From Bacteroidales bacterium (GTDB lineage Bacteria > Bacteroidota > Bacteroidia > Bacteroidales > UBA7960): 35,405 nt of DNA. Below the pieces are notes generated by a model. That model worked only from the letters and a program-made list of their open reading frames with translations, was not told the DNA's origin and did no database searches. Positions 8,328-16,085 of this stretch are shown one piece after another (the stretch's first letter is position 1; each line of letters opens with the position of its first letter). The position numbers and the translations under genes were made by a program. The stretch is from NCBI GenBank assembly GCA_003555385.1, contig PWHO01000094.1, positions 1 to 35,405 of the forward strand, given 5' to 3'.

Positions 8328-8358
8328 TGATATGTATAACCGGGGGTGATATGTATAA
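8321..8358. repeat. 19-bp perfect tandem duplication of a terminator arm
   Basis: CCGGGGGTGATATGTATAA occurs twice head to tail, 8321-8339 and 8340-8358, without mismatch. The left copy supplies the right arm of the terminator; the right copy offers an alternative GGGGG arm further out. This looks like a recent slippage event. Confidence 0.93.
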
Positions 8359-8384
8359 TAGGAGGAGTTAGTCAGCTGCCAGTG

Positions 8385-9878
8385 TTACCTGTTTCTCCCG
8401 CTCGAGGAAGACCTGCTGCTGGAGGAACTGGTGTTTGACGACCTCGTATTTGATGAGCTTCTTCCTGATGAGCCGGATGAGGACGACCTCGGGGGTGGTG
8501 AAACCCTTGTGGGACGTGTAGTTCTGCTCGGGGCGGTGGTAGACCTGCCCGGGCTGCTTGACCTCGACGGAGAGGTGGTTGTCCTTGTGGGTTGTGTCCG
8601 GGTCGGTGTATAAGAGGGTCGCCCGCGTTCTGTACGTGTCGGCTGTGTGGCCTCCCTGCTGCCTGAAGTTCTGGCCGGGGCGGTTTGCATTCCTGCCGGA
8701 CGACTTCTTTGTGTGCCGCTTTGCTGGTAGCTTGGAGCGGTATATGTCCGTGGCAGCCTGTAGGTCCTGTCACTCATCTCAGAAGTTTGTTGTCTTGTAA
8801 CAGAAGAGCGTTCCGGACGGGTGTACCTTCTTACTTCCTGTCCTTCACTGCTGGTTCTTTCCGGTCTGCTATACTGCACTTCACCGGATGATGGTGTGGT
8901 TCTTTCTGTACGGGAAGCTTCTGCGGTTTCCGCTCTTTGCCTTCCTTCTGCCTGTGCTGTTGTGCGTCCCTGTGCGGTAGCCGGTGAAGCGCTTTCAGGC
9001 CTGCGTTCACTCCTTGCTTCCCTTGCCACGCTTTCGCCGGCATCGGCAAGTATTTCCCTTCTTCCGGACTCATCACGGCGGGTCCGGTTTTCAAAAACTT
9101 CGGCAAATGTCTGTTCGCCTCGTCCGCCGGAGGTCCGTCCGACAGTACTTCCTCCGCCACTGCGGTGCCCGTAATGATAGGAACTTCCGTCAAAACTATT
9201 GTACATGTAGTTGTAATGGCTGTATGCATGATGCCCGCCATAGTATCCGCCATACATACCGTGGTGGAACCCGGCGAAGTAACCGGTCTGGTAACCTCTC
9301 CAGAAACGGTTATAGCTATACCAGCCACCGCCCCAGAATGGGTTGTGTCCGTACCAGCTTGAATAATAACCGGGATAATAGAAAGGCGCAGCTCCATAGC
9401 CCAGGTGAATACTTACACCGTAGTGATGAGGCATGTGGGTGTAGTAGTACATGTTGGTATAGAAGGGATCATAATAACCAAAATTCCCGTATGCCCCGTA
9501 AGGGCGGTGAAACCGCCTGATCCTGGAAGCATAGGAATAATCATAATAGTCTCCGTAAAAGTGCTGGTTGACCATGACGCCTCCATCCTCAGCATAATGG
9601 TACGAGGTGTCATCTGCATAATACTCTTCAGCCGCCTCGTAGGTGGCTTCCTGGGCTGTCTGACCCGATACAGGCCTGGCTTCTTCTTCCTCAATAATTT
9701 CTGTTTTCCGTCCCTGCTGATTATTGTCTGCCAGATGATCTGCCTGTGTTGCACCGGTTCTGACTACCTGAGGTGAGTAATAGATGTCATCTATGACACC
9801 GGCGGTCTGGTAGGTTGAGGAACAACCGGCCAGTACTACTGCCAGTACCATTCCGAATAATTTCATTAGTGTTTTCAT
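8385..9878 (-). CDS. Tyr/Gly/His-rich lipoprotein with Arg/Ser/Thr-rich low-complexity tail
   Basis: A 497-aa predicted lipoprotein: a type II signal peptide ending in the lipobox LAGC (Cys19), with Ser at +2 and +3. It lacks the acidic Lys-Asp/Glu pattern after the Cys that often marks surface-exported lipoproteins in this phylum. Residues about 20-100 are polar and acidic. About 100-245 is extremely rich in Tyr, Gly, His, Phe and Trp (for example MYGGYYGGHHAYSHYNYMYN). About 250-497 is almost all Arg, Ser, Thr, Pro, Glu and Gln, ending in Ser-only runs. No catalytic domain is visible. Similar Tyr-rich proteins are common unnamed genes in Bacteroidota. Possible roles are envelope structure, metal binding or adhesion, but none is shown. 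A strong antisense open frame exists because of biased codon use and is not considered real. Confidence 0.75.
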   Translation of the reverse strand: MKTLMKLFGMVLAVVLAGCSSTYQTAGVIDDIYYSPQVVRTGATQADHLADNNQQGRKTEIIEEEEARPVSGQTAQEATYEAAEEYYADDTSYHYAEDGGVMVNQHFYGDYYDYSYASRIRRFHRPYGAYGNFGYYDPFYTNMYYYTHMPHHYGVSIHLGYGAAPFYYPGYYSSWYGHNPFWGGGWYSYNRFWRGYQTGYFAGFHHGMYGGYYGGHHAYSHYNYMYNSFDGSSYHYGHRSGGGSTVGRTSGGRGEQTFAEVFENRTRRDESGRREILADAGESVAREARSERRPESASPATAQGRTTAQAEGRQRAETAEASRTERTTPSSGEVQYSRPERTSSEGQEVRRYTRPERSSVTRQQTSEMSDRTYRLPRTYTAPSYQQSGTQRSRPAGMQTAPARTSGSREATQPTRTERGRPSYTPTRTQPTRTTTSPSRSSSPGRSTTAPSRTTRPTRVSPPPRSSSSGSSGRSSSNTRSSNTSSSSSRSSSSGRNR

Positions 9879-9918
9879 GACAATATCCCCCGTAGTTATT
9901 GTTAGTTCGTGCTATTTA

Positions 9919-9926
9919 CAAAGTTA
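9919..9926 (-). promoter_or_regulatory. candidate -7 element (TAACTTTG) for the lipoprotein gene
   Basis: The minus strand reads TAACTTTG, matching TAnnTTTG, 40 bp upstream of the lipoprotein ATG. No clear TTTG -33 element is seen 19-21 nt further upstream. Confidence 0.4.
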
Positions 9927-9957
9927 AGAACAAAATACTTTCTTTCATAGTTTTTTG

Positions 9958-9965
9958 TAATTTTG
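9958..9965 (+). promoter_or_regulatory. candidate -7 element (TAATTTTG) for proS
   Basis: TAATTTTG matches TAnnTTTG and lies 50 bp upstream of the proS ATG. It is back to back with the oppositely oriented -7 candidate at 9919-9926. The -33 half is not obvious. Confidence 0.4.
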
Positions 9966-10015
9966 CCCGGTTAACTCACTTACTTTAAGCACAAATATTA
10001 TACCAAAATACAGAT

Positions 10016-11491
10016 ATGGCAAAGGCATTCTCCACCAGGGCAGAGAACTATTCAAAGTGGTACAACGATATTGTTCAGCATGCGGGTCTGGCAGAAAATT
10101 CTGCTGTCAGGGGCTGTATGGTGATCAAACCCTACGGCTATGCCATTTGGGAAAAGATGCAGGCCGCCCTGGACAAGATGTTCAAGGATACCGGGCATTC
10201 CAATGCGTATTTCCCGCTTTTTATTCCCAAGTCGTTTTTCAGCAGGGAAGCCGATCATGTGGAAGGATTTGCCAAGGAGTGTGCCGTGGTCACCCATTAT
10301 CGTCTGAAACAGGATGAAAAGGGAGGCGGCATTGTGGTGGATGAAGATGCCAAACTGGAGGAGGAGCTGGTGGTGCGACCCACATCAGAAACCATCATTT
10401 GGGACACTTACCGCCAGTGGGTGCAGTCGTACCGTGATCTGCCCATCCTTGTCAACCAGTGGGCCAACGTGGTGCGCTGGGAAATGCGTACCAGGATGTT
10501 TTTGCGCACGGCTGAGTTTCTGTGGCAGGAAGGACATACGGCCCATGCCACCCGGGAAGAGGCCCTGGAGGAAACCTACCAGATGCTGGATGTGTATGCT
10601 GATTTTGCAGAGAATCATATGGCAATACCGGTCCTCAAAGGGATAAAGTCGGCCAGCGAACGCTTTGCCGGGGCGGAGGAAACATTTTGTATTGAGGCAC
10701 TGATGCAGGACGGGAAGGCGCTGCAGGCCGGCACTTCCCATTTTCTGGGCCAGAATTTTGCCAAAGCCTTTGATGTGAAGTTTGCCAGTAAAACCGGGAA
10801 ACTTGAATATGTATGGGCCACTTCATGGGGCGTGTCCACACGGCTGGTAGGAGCCCTGATCATGGCGCATTCTGACGACCGCGGCCTGGTTCTCCCGCCA
10901 AAGCTGGCCCCCATACAAACAGTGATTGTGCCCATCTATAAAAATGATGAGCAGTATGCCCTGGTTTGTGAAAAGGCAGAAGCGATCAAAAAAGAGCTGG
11001 AGAAGTTTGGGGTTCAGGTAAAACTGGATGACAGGGATACACATAAACCCGGCTGGAAATTCAGCGAATATGAATTTAAAGGGGTTCCTGTGCGCATTGC
11101 CATTGGTCCGCGTGATGTGGAGAATGGCACCGTGGAAGTGGCCCGCAGGGACACCCTGGAAAAAGAAGTTGTGCCGCTGGATAACCTGGGGGAACGGGTT
11201 CAGGGGTTGCTGGAAAATATACAGAAGGTACTTTATCAGAGGGCCCTGGGTTTTCGCGAGAGCAATACCCACAAAGTGGACAGCTGGGAAGAGTTCAGGC
11301 GGCTGCTGGATGACAAGGGAGGTTTTTTGCTTGCACACTGGGATGGCACTCCCGAGACGGAACAAAAAATCAAAGAGGAGACCAAGGCCACCATTCGCTG
11401 TATCCCCCTTGAAAAATCTGAAGAACAAGGCAAATGTGTGTATTCCGGCAACCCCTCCCCGGGCAGGGTGGTGTTTGCCCGGGCATATTAA
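10016..11491 (+). CDS. proS: prolyl-tRNA synthetase (short, archaeal/eukaryotic-type)
   Basis: Charges tRNA-Pro with proline in the cytoplasm. The 491-aa length, and the absence of the large editing insertion seen in the E. coli form, place it in the short archaeal/eukaryotic-type group usual in Bacteroidota. Class II motifs are visible: motif 2 region NQWANVVRWEMRTRMFLRTA with EFLWQEGHTAH, and VRPTSETIIWDTYRQW before it. The anticodon-binding domain follows (IQTVIVPIYKND onwards), then the C-terminal extension ending in Tyr (FARAY), a feature of this subtype. A 61-bp gap precedes the SPOR gene, which may be co-transcribed. Confidence 0.97.
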   Translation: MAKAFSTRAENYSKWYNDIVQHAGLAENSAVRGCMVIKPYGYAIWEKMQAALDKMFKDTGHSNAYFPLFIPKSFFSREADHVEGFAKECAVVTHYRLKQDEKGGGIVVDEDAKLEEELVVRPTSETIIWDTYRQWVQSYRDLPILVNQWANVVRWEMRTRMFLRTAEFLWQEGHTAHATREEALEETYQMLDVYADFAENHMAIPVLKGIKSASERFAGAEETFCIEALMQDGKALQAGTSHFLGQNFAKAFDVKFASKTGKLEYVWATSWGVSTRLVGALIMAHSDDRGLVLPPKLAPIQTVIVPIYKNDEQYALVCEKAEAIKKELEKFGVQVKLDDRDTHKPGWKFSEYEFKGVPVRIAIGPRDVENGTVEVARRDTLEKEVVPLDNLGERVQGLLENIQKVLYQRALGFRESNTHKVDSWEEFRRLLDDKGGFLLAHWDGTPETEQKIKEETKATIRCIPLEKSEEQGKCVYSGNPSPGRVVFARAY

Positions 11492-11552
11492 AATGGCCTG
11501 TTTTTTGCGGGATGGTTCTTCTTGATATACGGGTGTATTTTAACTTTTTCAG

Positions 11553-12080
11553 ATGATGGAAATCCTTATGCGTTCAATTATACTTCTGGCAGTTTCCGGG
11601 CTGCTGATTTTTCCTGCGGATGTGCAGTCACAGGATCCGGCCGGTGCCGTATCTGCAGGGCAAATACCTGACACCTTATCGTATGATACCCTGGCAACGG
11701 ATACGCTGGTGATTGAGGATGTTTCCCAACAACATCCCCTTGAGTGGGATGATGTAATACAGGATGACAAAACCGCCTACCTTTTGCGGGCGCACCGTGA
11801 GGCGGTTGATCGTCAGCTGGGGATTCCGGGTTTCAGGGTTCACCTGTATATGGACTCAGGCAACCGGGCAAGGCTGAATACGCAGCGGGAACAGGCTGAA
11901 TTTAAAGAGGAATATCCGGACATTAAATCGTATATTATTTACGAAGAACCCTATTTTAAACTAAGGGCCGGCGATTTTCGCACACGTCTTGATGCCCGGA
12001 GATTCCTTGAAAAGATCAAAGGGGATTATTCTTCCGCTTACATTGTGGTGGATCTGATCAATTTTCCGCAAATAGATTAA
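11553..12080 (+). CDS. SPOR-domain envelope protein
   Basis: A 175-aa exported protein with an N-terminal signal sequence (RSIILLAVSGLLIFPADVQS, residues 7-26) and a C-terminal SPOR domain (about 95-172): GIPGFRVHLYMDSGNRARL, then EEYPDIKSYIIYEEPYFKLR and AGDFRTRLDARRFLEKI. SPOR domains bind peptidoglycan stripped of stem peptides, usually at division sites, so a periplasmic cell-wall role is likely. Whether the signal is cleaved or remains as an anchor is unclear. Two starts are possible, ATG at 11553 or at 11568; the second gives a more standard signal sequence. Its stop codon interlocks with that of convergent fbaA in a shared TTAA. Confidence 0.88.
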   Translation: MMEILMRSIILLAVSGLLIFPADVQSQDPAGAVSAGQIPDTLSYDTLATDTLVIEDVSQQHPLEWDDVIQDDKTAYLLRAHREAVDRQLGIPGFRVHLYMDSGNRARLNTQREQAEFKEEYPDIKSYIIYEEPYFKLRAGDFRTRLDARRFLEKIKGDYSSAYIVVDLINFPQID

Positions 12081-13156
12081 TTTTTGTCTATTGCGTTGAG
12101 GTCTTCAAAAGCAGCTTTAAGCCTGTTTCGCATACTTACCTCCCCTTCGCGAAGCCACTTTCTCGGATCATAATATTTTTTGTTTGGTTTGTCCGGACCT
12201 TCAGGATTTCCAATTTGTTCCTGCAGGTAGCCCTCATTGTTTTTGTAGAAATCCCTGATCCCGGCCCAGAAAGCCCATTGGGTATCGGTGTCGATGTTCA
12301 TCTTGATCACCCCGTATGAGATGGCTTCCCGGATCTCCTCCTGACTGGAACCGCTTCCCCCGTGGAACACAAAATTGACAGGCTTGGGCTTCGTGCCGAA
12401 GGTTTTTTCAATATGTGACTGGGAATTCTTAAGAATGACGGGCTGCAGTTTTACATTTCCCGGTTTGTATACACCGTGTACGTTCCCGAATGCTGCGGCA
12501 ATGGTAAACCTGGGCGAAACTTCATTGAGTTTCTCATACAATTCGGCAACTTCTTCCGGCTGGGTGTAAAGTTTTGAACTGTCTATGTCAGAGTGATCCA
12601 CACCATCTTCTTCACCGCCGGTAACGCCAAGTTCTACTTCCAGTGTCATGCCCATTTTGCTCATTCTTTCCAGGTAGCGACGGCTGATCTCAATATTTTC
12701 TTCCAGTGATTCTTCAGACAAGTCAAGCATATGGGAACTGAACAGCGGCTTACCGGTTGCCTTGAAGTGTTCTTCGCTGGCATCCAGTAATCCATCAATC
12801 CATGGGAGCAGCTTTTTTGCCGCATGGTCAGTATGAAGAATAACCCTTACACCGTAGGCTTTTGCCATCATGTGAATATGTTTTGCGCCGGATACTGCGC
12901 CTGCCACTGCCGCCTCCTGGTTTTCGTTCGGCAGAGATTTGCCAGCAAAAAACTGGGCGCCCCCGTTGGAAAACTGAATGACAACCGGTGAGTTGACCTC
13001 GCGGGCTGCTTCCAGTGTCGCATTAACTGAGTTTGTTCCTACCACGTTGATCGCCGGTAAAGCAAACTGATGTTCTTTGGCAATTCTGAACACTTCCTGC
13101 ACTTCATCTCCGGTTAATACACCGGGTTCAATGTGATTCATTAATTTCGCTGTCAT
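12077..13156 (-). CDS. fbaA: class II fructose-bisphosphate aldolase
   Basis: Zinc-dependent aldolase that interconverts fructose 1,6-bisphosphate with dihydroxyacetone phosphate and glyceraldehyde 3-phosphate in glycolysis and gluconeogenesis. The 359 aa match the E. coli FbaA-type length (class IIA). Visible landmarks are VILHTDHAAKKLLPW (Asp110 and zinc ligand His111), the LEVELGVTGGEEDGVDHSD stretch with the conserved acidic zinc-site residues, the phosphate-binding VFHGGSGSS and KMNIDTDTQWAFW. The assignment of Asp110/His111 is by analogy with E. coli Asp109/His110. It is divergent from the glycosyltransferase and convergent with the SPOR gene, with a 4-bp tail overlap and no terminator between them. 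Confidence 0.97.
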   Translation of the reverse strand: MTAKLMNHIEPGVLTGDEVQEVFRIAKEHQFALPAINVVGTNSVNATLEAAREVNSPVVIQFSNGGAQFFAGKSLPNENQEAAVAGAVSGAKHIHMMAKAYGVRVILHTDHAAKKLLPWIDGLLDASEEHFKATGKPLFSSHMLDLSEESLEENIEISRRYLERMSKMGMTLEVELGVTGGEEDGVDHSDIDSSKLYTQPEEVAELYEKLNEVSPRFTIAAAFGNVHGVYKPGNVKLQPVILKNSQSHIEKTFGTKPKPVNFVFHGGSGSSQEEIREAISYGVIKMNIDTDTQWAFWAGIRDFYKNNEGYLQEQIGNPEGPDKPNKKYYDPRKWLREGEVSMRNRLKAAFEDLNAIDKN

Positions 13157-13197
13157 ATATTTTCTTCTTTAATTGATTGTAAATCGATTTGCTATCT

Positions 13198-13205
13198 CAA
13201 AATTA
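13198..13205 (-). promoter_or_regulatory. candidate -7 element (TAATTTTG) for fbaA
   Basis: The minus strand reads TAATTTTG, matching TAnnTTTG, 41 bp upstream of the fbaA ATG. The same octamer occurs on the plus strand 13 bp away (13219-13226), giving a compact divergent promoter region. Confidence 0.4.
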
Positions 13206-13218
13206 ACAAATAAAAACA

Positions 13219-13226
13219 TAATTTTG
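13219..13226 (+). promoter_or_regulatory. candidate -7 element (TAATTTTG) for the glycosyltransferase
   Basis: TAATTTTG matches TAnnTTTG and lies 67 bp upstream of the proposed TTG start at 13294. A TTTG at 13188-13191 is 27 nt upstream, too far for a standard -33, so support is moderate. Confidence 0.35.
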
Positions 13227-13293
13227 CCATTTAACTTGAGTAAGCCGGAAGTCCGGAGTTTTGTGTTTGTTGTTGTAATCAAGAATTTTTGTT

Positions 13294-14421
13294 TTGAAAA
13301 TTGCTGTAAACACCCGCTTACTGATACCGGGAAAATTGGAAGGAATAGGTTGGTTTGCCTGTCAGAGCTTGAAGCGAATTGTCAGGGCTCACCCGGAAGT
13401 TGATTTTCATTTCCTTTTTGACCGGCCTTACAGCAATGAGTTTATTTTTGCCCCCAATGTGAAACCGGTGCGTTTGTTTCCCCCGGCCAGGCATCCTCTT
13501 CTGTATTATTATTATTTTGAACAGACATTGGGCCGTTACCTGAACAAAACCGCACCCGATCTTTTTTTATCCCCGGATGGTTTTTTGTCGACCCGTTACC
13601 GGGGAAAACAGCTTCCGGTGTTTCACGACCTGAACTTTGTTCATTTTCCCCACTTCCTGCCTTTACTTACCAGGAATTATTACCTGCATTTTTTTCCAAA
13701 ATATGCCCGGAAAGCCTGCCGGATTGCTACGGTGTCTGAATTCTCAAAGGCAGACATTGCCCGGACCTTCAATTACCCGGAAGACAAGGTAGATGTGCTG
13801 TATAACGGGGTCAACCAGGTCTTTTCGCCTGTTGATGAGGCGGAAGCCCGGGCTGCAAGGCAGAAGTTCACCGGAGGCCGCCCCTATTTTGTATATATCG
13901 GGTCTTTGCACAAAAGAAAGAATATCAGCAATATGCTGCGGGCTTTTGATGCCTTCCGGAAAGATGATCCTGAGCAACACAAGCTTGTAATTATCGGAGC
14001 CCCCATGTTCGGATCAGGGGATATCCGGAAAGCGTTCAGGTCAATGGAGTACAAGGATGAAGTACTGATAATGGGCAGGCAATATGGCGATGTATTGCGT
14101 ACGCTTGTGGCCTCCTCACGGGCCCTTTTGCTGGTTTCCCATTTTGAGGGTTTTGGTATTCCGATCATTGAAGCCATGCAGTGTGATGTGCCGGTGATTA
14201 CTTCAAACGTGGCCAGCATGCCGGAGGTGGCCGGAGATGCTGCTTTGCTTGCCGCACCTGATTCAGTGGATCAGATTGTTGAGGCCATGAGGCGAATAGT
14301 CGGGGATCCCGGGTTGCGTGAGTCCCTTATCCGAAAAGGCCGGCAACAAAGGTTGCGATTTTCATGGGACAAAACCGCGGAGCGGTTATGGCACAGCATG
14401 GAGAAATCCATTTCAGGCTGA
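13294..14421 (+). CDS. GT4-family glycosyltransferase
   Basis: A 375-aa GT-B-fold retaining glycosyltransferase of family GT4, transferring a sugar from a nucleotide-sugar donor to a glycan or lipid acceptor, probably in cell-surface polysaccharide synthesis. The N-terminal acceptor half starts KIAVNTRLLIPGKLEGIGWF. The C-terminal donor half shows the YIGSLHKRKN turn (201-210) and the donor-binding E-x7-E motif, Glu285 to Glu293 in HFEGFGIPIIEAMQCDVPVI. The best start is TTG at 13294, which gives the usual KIAVN beginning; no upstream in-frame ATG gives a better one. It stands alone between fbaA and asnS rather than in a polysaccharide cluster, so donor and acceptor cannot be inferred. A 63-bp gap leads to asnS. 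Confidence 0.92.
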   Translation: MKIAVNTRLLIPGKLEGIGWFACQSLKRIVRAHPEVDFHFLFDRPYSNEFIFAPNVKPVRLFPPARHPLLYYYYFEQTLGRYLNKTAPDLFLSPDGFLSTRYRGKQLPVFHDLNFVHFPHFLPLLTRNYYLHFFPKYARKACRIATVSEFSKADIARTFNYPEDKVDVLYNGVNQVFSPVDEAEARAARQKFTGGRPYFVYIGSLHKRKNISNMLRAFDAFRKDDPEQHKLVIIGAPMFGSGDIRKAFRSMEYKDEVLIMGRQYGDVLRTLVASSRALLLVSHFEGFGIPIIEAMQCDVPVITSNVASMPEVAGDAALLAAPDSVDQIVEAMRRIVGDPGLRESLIRKGRQQRLRFSWDKTAERLWHSMEKSISG

Positions 14422-14442
14422 TCCCAGTTAAAAAATTGGTTG

Positions 14443-14450
14443 TATTTTTG
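14443..14450 (+). promoter_or_regulatory. candidate -7 element (TATTTTTG) for asnS
   Basis: TATTTTTG matches TAnnTTTG and ends 34 bp upstream of the ATG at 14485. It lies inside the region that would be coding if the upstream in-frame TTG at 14440 were used, which favours the ATG as the true start. No clear -33 partner. Confidence 0.4.
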
Positions 14451-14484
14451 GGGTTTAATAAACGCTTATATTATTCGTTGTATT

Positions 14485-15894
14485 ATGATTCGTCTACAGA
14501 GACAAAAAGTGTTCGACCTGCTGAAAAAAGACAGCAGCCATTTGCTGAACAAGGAGATCAATGTCAAAGGCTGGGTCCGTACCCGGCGCGGGAATAAAAA
14601 TGTGGCTTTCATTGCCCTGAACGACGGATCCATTATTCATAACCTGCAGATTGTGGTCGATGTCAACGCGTTTCAGAATGATGAGCTATTGCGGAAGGTC
14701 ACTACGGGTGCATGTATATCGGTAAACGGTAAGCTGGTTGCATCCCAGGGAAAGGGGCAGGCCGTGGAAGTTCAGGCATCGGAAATTCATCTTTACGGAA
14801 CTGCAGATCCTGAAAAATATCCTTTGCAGAAGAAGGGGCATACCCTGGAGTTTCTCCGGGAGATCGCCCACCTGCGACCACGGACCAATACCTTCGGTGC
14901 GGTATTTCGTATCCGGCATGCCTTGTCTTTTGCCATTCATCGCTTTTTCAATGAGAACGGTTTCTTTTACCTGCATACGCCGATTATCACCGGATCTGAT
15001 GCGGAGGGTGCCGGTGCCATGTTCCGGGTAACTACGCTGGATATGCAAAATCCGCCGCTGGATGAGCAGGGCAAGGTGGATTACAGCCAGGATTTTTTCG
15101 GAAAAGAAACCAACCTTACAGTATCAGGACAACTGGAAGGTGAGCTGGGTGCGCTGGCCTTGTCTAATATTTACACCTTCGGACCCACCTTCCGGGCGGA
15201 AAACTCCAATACTTCCAGGCACCTCTCGGAGTTCTGGATGATCGAACCCGAGATGGCTTTCTATGATATCCATGATAACATGGATCTTGCCGAGTCTTTC
15301 CTGAAATACCTGATCAGATATTTACTGGAGCACTGTGACGACGACCTGGCTTTCCTGGAGAAAATGTACGACAAGGAGCTGACCGCGAGGCTGAATATGA
15401 TCGTCGGGAAGCAGTTTGAGCGCATTACTTATACTGATGCTGTAGAGATCCTGGAAAACTCAGGCCGGACCTTTGAGTACCCGGTAAAGTGGGGGATTGA
15501 CCTGCAGGCGGAGCATGAACGCTATCTTGTGGAACAGGAGTTCAAGCGTCCGGTGATCATTACCGACTATCCCAAAGACATCAAGGCCTTCTACATGAAG
15601 CTTAATGATGACGGCAAAACAGTGCGTGCCATGGATGTTCTCTTCCCGAAGATCGGCGAGATCGTCGGTGGATCGCAGCGCGAGGAAACTTACGAAAAAC
15701 TTTACGGGCGGGTCAAAGAGATGGGCATTCATGAAGAGGATGTGTGGTGGTACCTGGAAACGCGCAAGTTCGGAACGGCTCCTCACAGTGGATTCGGGCT
15801 GGGTTTTGAGCGCCTGATGCTGTTTGTAACGGGGATGGGAAATATTCGTGATGTGATTCCGTTTCCGCGTGCCCCCCAGAGTGCTGAATTCTGA
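14485..15894 (+). CDS. asnS: asparaginyl-tRNA synthetase
   Basis: Class IIb synthetase that attaches asparagine to tRNA-Asn. The protein has an N-terminal OB-fold anticodon-binding domain (about 20-120, beginning with INVKGWVRTRRGNKNVAFI) and a class II catalytic core. Visible motifs are motif 2 TFGPTFRAENSNTSRHLSEF and motif 3 SGFGLGFERLMLFVTGM, with the AsnRS-specific NIRDVIPFPRAP end. I start it at ATG 14485 (469 aa, usual family length); a longer frame from TTG 14440 would add 15 hydrophobic residues atypical of the family. It probably has its own promoter downstream of the glycosyltransferase. Confidence 0.97.
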   Translation: MIRLQRQKVFDLLKKDSSHLLNKEINVKGWVRTRRGNKNVAFIALNDGSIIHNLQIVVDVNAFQNDELLRKVTTGACISVNGKLVASQGKGQAVEVQASEIHLYGTADPEKYPLQKKGHTLEFLREIAHLRPRTNTFGAVFRIRHALSFAIHRFFNENGFFYLHTPIITGSDAEGAGAMFRVTTLDMQNPPLDEQGKVDYSQDFFGKETNLTVSGQLEGELGALALSNIYTFGPTFRAENSNTSRHLSEFWMIEPEMAFYDIHDNMDLAESFLKYLIRYLLEHCDDDLAFLEKMYDKELTARLNMIVGKQFERITYTDAVEILENSGRTFEYPVKWGIDLQAEHERYLVEQEFKRPVIITDYPKDIKAFYMKLNDDGKTVRAMDVLFPKIGEIVGGSQREETYEKLYGRVKEMGIHEEDVWWYLETRKFGTAPHSGFGLGFERLMLFVTGMGNIRDVIPFPRAPQSAEF

Positions 15895-16009
15895 TTGCGG
15901 ATGGTTTTTTCAGCTCCGATTCATCAAAAATCTGGTTAATATGCTGTCTGAATGTTTCCGGTGGTTTGCTGGCTTGAAAACATGAATGGTTTCTTTCAAT
16001 GTTTTTTGT

Positions 16010-16017
16010 TAAATTTG
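16010..16017 (+). promoter_or_regulatory. candidate -7 element (TAAATTTG) for rpoN
   Basis: TAAATTTG matches TAnnTTTG and lies 68 bp upstream of the rpoN ATG, in the 191-bp asnS-rpoN spacer. The spacer shows no other recognisable element. No well-placed -33 TTTG. Confidence 0.35.
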
Positions 16018-16085
16018 AGAGGAATTGGCCGGTTATTTGCCGGGCACAGCCAGAGTTGATCCGTATACAATAACTGTTTGATCAC

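Noticed and set aside
8431..9776. Several antisense and shifted open frames over the lipoprotein gene (up to 188 aa)
   Set aside because: They arise from the low-complexity, stop-poor composition of the lipoprotein gene, have no domains, and the sense frame has a clear lipobox, promoter and terminator.
14440..14484. TTG-initiated extension of asnS
   Set aside because: Adds 15 hydrophobic residues absent from the family, and a -7 promoter box lies within it; the ATG at 14485 gives the normal length.
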